Positions 11,596-13,505 of a DNA stretch of 13,505 bases are shown here, piece by piece. Each line of letters opens with the position of its first letter. Position 1 is the stretch's first letter. The translations under genes were made by a program, and so were the position numbers. Source of the DNA: Pseudomonadota bacterium (GTDB lineage: Bacteria > Pseudomonadota > Gammaproteobacteria > Arenicellales > Arenicellaceae); NCBI GenBank assembly GCA_018660405.1, contig JABJKL010000159.1:1-13505 (forward strand), in the 5' to 3' direction. The notes beneath the pieces were generated by a model. That model was not told the DNA's origin. It saw only the letters and a program-made list of their open reading frames with translations, and did not search any database.

Positions 11596-13269
11596 ATGCG
11601 CACTAAAATTTTATTAGCGGCAATATTTGTTGCATTTCTGTGTTTTCCGCCCCAATGGTATCCCGAGTCAGTACGCTTGCAGCTTGATGGTTGGTTTGGC
11701 GCTCGGAGTTATCGAGCGCTACCGGCATCAATAGAGCCTACCGAACTCAATGGAGAAGTTCAGTGCCCTGAAGACCTGCCTGGTTGGCGCGAAGCCCAGA
11801 CGATTGCCGGTGTGGATATTCGGCGGTCTTCAACCTGCGTTGCTGATAATCCCAGCGCTGTCGCTGCCTTTGTGCGTGGTACCAACAATGTTTCTCAGCA
11901 AGTTCTCATGGATAGTGGTTTGACGCCCGACGCTGTTGTAAAAGGACGTGACCTGGATGGCGATGGAGACCCGGACGAAATCCATATTCGCCTGGAAGTG
12001 GTCGAGCTTAACGGCAGCTCTCCAGATCTGGATGTGCCGATAGCGCAGTACTCGATTGCGCCGGGAATCATGCCGGGTTTCTGGGTTTTTGTGCCGAAGA
12101 CCTTTGGTATGGCGACAGAGAACTTTGAGTCGATTAAAGCGCGAGCTATGTTGCGCGCGCCGTCACCCGCGATCCGCGTCGAACAGGGGGACCGGATAAA
12201 AATCACGCTTGAAAATAGCCACTACATGCCGCACACCATGCACTTTCATGGTGTTGACCACCCGTATGTCGATGCGCAAGGCGAAGGTAATGATGGTGTT
12301 CCATTAACCAGCGCAATGCCGGTGATGCCCGGTGGTGCACGTACCTACGATTTACAGCCACGCCAGTCGGGCACTATGTTTTATCACTGTCATGTGCAGC
12401 CTCAGGTACATATTATGATGGGCTTGCAGGGGCTTTTTGTAGTGGAAGAAAATAGACCCAACAATTGGGTGCAAACGCTCAACGTGGGTGCCGGCCAGGT
12501 GCGTGCGCCCTCGGTCGCGGTAACCGAAAAGTACGATCGCGAGTATGATTTGCAATATCTCAACATTGATCGTGAGCTTAATAATCTGATTCAGGCTTCC
12601 AGCGATCCACGTGTGATCACCGAGCAGATGCACAATCGCTACAATATTACCGAAGCAAGCAGCGATTACTTTACCGTCAACGGTCGATCCTTTCCTTATA
12701 CCTTTCGGGAATCTTTGGTTATCGCTAAACCCGATGAACACATTAAATTACGCGTAGCCAATGGTGGCAGCGAGGGCGTTGCGTTCCATACGCATGGTCA
12801 TAAAGTCACCGCTACCCATTATGACGGCGTAGAGATCAACCCTTCCGCACAGATCACTCGCGATGTGGTTTGGATTGCCAGTACGCAGCGTGTTGATTTG
12901 GATCTGGATACCACCAACGACGGCCTGCATTCGTACGGCAGTGGGGTATGGCTGTTCCATGATCATCAGGAGAAGGGGGTCACCACGGATGGCATCGGCC
13001 CGGGCGGTAATATCAACGCCATTGTTTACGAAGAGTACTTGCAGGATAACGGTTGGCCCGAAACGCAAGGCGTCGATTACGAGCCATATTTTACCGAAGC
13101 CTATTATCGAAAAGAGATTCCGGTTTGGCGCGCTTACGCGGGGGAGTTGTTTTCACCCGCCGGTACGGATTATTGGATGTTGGTGCGTCTTCTGGGTCTG
13201 GCGCTATCGCTCGGTGTTTTGGTGGTGTTGGTATTTAGCCGTTTTACCCATCGCATAGCCGATGAATAG
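11596..13269 (+). CDS. Two-domain multicopper oxidase, membrane-anchored
   Basis: A 557-aa exported protein with a hydrophobic N-terminus (4-18) and a C-terminal membrane span (about 530-547). Two cupredoxin domains carry all four His-x-His pairs of the trinuclear copper cluster: H216-F-H218, H264-C-H266, H398-T-H400 and H455-D-H457. Type-1 copper ligands are only in the first domain (H213, C265, H272). In the second domain the equivalent first His is missing (GVAFHTHGH) and HDH has no Cys. This matches the type-C two-domain oxidases, such as the blue copper oxidase of Nitrosomonas. The axial position after H272 appears to be L277, which suggests a high potential, unless M274 or M275 serves. 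An N-terminal extension of about 190 residues carries DLDGDGDPDE (119-128), an EF-hand-like calcium loop. It probably oxidises Cu(I), phenols or another small reductant with O2; the substrate is unknown. Confidence 0.85.
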   Translation: MRTKILLAAIFVAFLCFPPQWYPESVRLQLDGWFGARSYRALPASIEPTELNGEVQCPEDLPGWREAQTIAGVDIRRSSTCVADNPSAVAAFVRGTNNVSQQVLMDSGLTPDAVVKGRDLDGDGDPDEIHIRLEVVELNGSSPDLDVPIAQYSIAPGIMPGFWVFVPKTFGMATENFESIKARAMLRAPSPAIRVEQGDRIKITLENSHYMPHTMHFHGVDHPYVDAQGEGNDGVPLTSAMPVMPGGARTYDLQPRQSGTMFYHCHVQPQVHIMMGLQGLFVVEENRPNNWVQTLNVGAGQVRAPSVAVTEKYDREYDLQYLNIDRELNNLIQASSDPRVITEQMHNRYNITEASSDYFTVNGRSFPYTFRESLVIAKPDEHIKLRVANGGSEGVAFHTHGHKVTATHYDGVEINPSAQITRDVVWIASTQRVDLDLDTTNDGLHSYGSGVWLFHDHQEKGVTTDGIGPGGNINAIVYEEYLQDNGWPETQGVDYEPYFTEAYYRKEIPVWRAYAGELFSPAGTDYWMLVRLLGLALSLGVLVVLVFSRFTHRIADE

Positions 13270-13505
13270 CAGAGCCATGATGGCGATCAATGTTTCGTGG
13301 CTGTTTTTTCTGGCGACAATTTGCGCACAGGTTTCTCTGGCTCAACACCCAGACCCTCACGCTGGACACAGCATGACCGAACAGCAATCCGAAGGCATGG
13401 ATCATGAGTTGGCCGAGGAGGATGCCGGGCGCATGGATCATGACATGACCGGGCAGGACTCTGAACACACCGATCATAATATGGTGCTGGATAACGATGG
13501 TTTGG
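13262..13505 (+). CDS. His/Met-rich exported protein, 3' end outside window
   Basis: The ATG at 13262 overlaps the end of the oxidase gene by 8 bp, indicating translational coupling. The 81 visible codons start with a signal peptide (hydrophobic VSWLFFLATICAQVSLA, cleavage before QHP). A copper-ligand-rich stretch follows, with HPDPHAGHSM, GMDHEL, RMDHDM and TDHNM, built from repeats of M-D-H or D-H-x-M. Such stretches bind or sense copper in periplasmic proteins like CopA/CopB-type and cupredoxin proteins. The last residues, MVLDNDGL, may open a folded domain; a cupredoxin is likely from context, but nothing visible proves it. It probably shuttles copper or electrons with the oxidase encoded just upstream. 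The protein cannot be classified further without the missing 3' part. Confidence 0.7.
   Translation, partial: MNSRAMMAINVSWLFFLATICAQVSLAQHPDPHAGHSMTEQQSEGMDHELAEEDAGRMDHDMTGQDSEHTDHNMVLDNDGL

Noticed and set aside
1..13505. CRISPR arrays, tRNA, rRNA or riboswitches
   Set aside because: I looked for regularly spaced repeats, cloverleaf or rRNA-like conserved stretches and known riboswitch-like leaders and saw none. The only repeats are the attC sites, short motifs and one 14-bp duplication.

Overview
The window looks like a piece of chromosome from a gammaproteobacterium, probably marine and aerobic. The evidence is an acetyl-CoA synthetase very close in sequence and length to the enterobacterial/pseudomonad Acs, together with beta-oxidation-type enzymes and a periplasmic copper oxidase operon. 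The species cannot be named from the sequence. The left quarter (about 1-3380) is visibly more AT-rich than the rest and has a different gene style, which suggests acquired DNA.

Left accessory region (1-3380), all genes on the minus strand. The window opens inside the start of an IS3-family transposase gene whose element end appears to interrupt a GNAT acetyltransferase gene. Next to it, tightly packed, lie a sulfotransferase-family gene and a TauE/SafE-type membrane transporter gene. Further right are two small cassette genes: an 81-aa acidic protein and a 144-aa helical protein with an RNxxxH motif. They are separated by attC recombination sites whose core sequences match exactly as expected for mobile integron cassettes. 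No integrase gene lies on the side where one would be expected, so this is an integrase-less attC array (CALIN-like), or the relic of an integron that lost its integrase. A degenerate third site and a plausible outward promoter sit at its head.

Central metabolic region (3383-9588). acs (plus strand) makes acetyl-CoA from acetate. It converges on an acyl-CoA dehydrogenase gene (minus strand). Divergent from that is a lipoprotein of the aryl-sulfate sulfotransferase family, with a perfect 9-bp inverted repeat over its likely promoter, followed by a thiolase. Together they suggest acyl-CoA breakdown and acetate use, with a periplasmic sulfuryl-transfer step whose substrate is unknown.

Right region (9672-13505, plus strand). 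Two small membrane proteins and a UspA-family stress protein with a degenerate ATP motif come first. A long AT-rich dyad then precedes a three-gene copper operon. It encodes a membrane-anchored exported protein whose predicted mature N-terminus is histidine, a membrane-anchored two-domain multicopper oxidase with type-1 copper only in domain 1, and a His/Met-rich exported protein cut off by the window end. This operon and the cassette array are the parts most worth following up.
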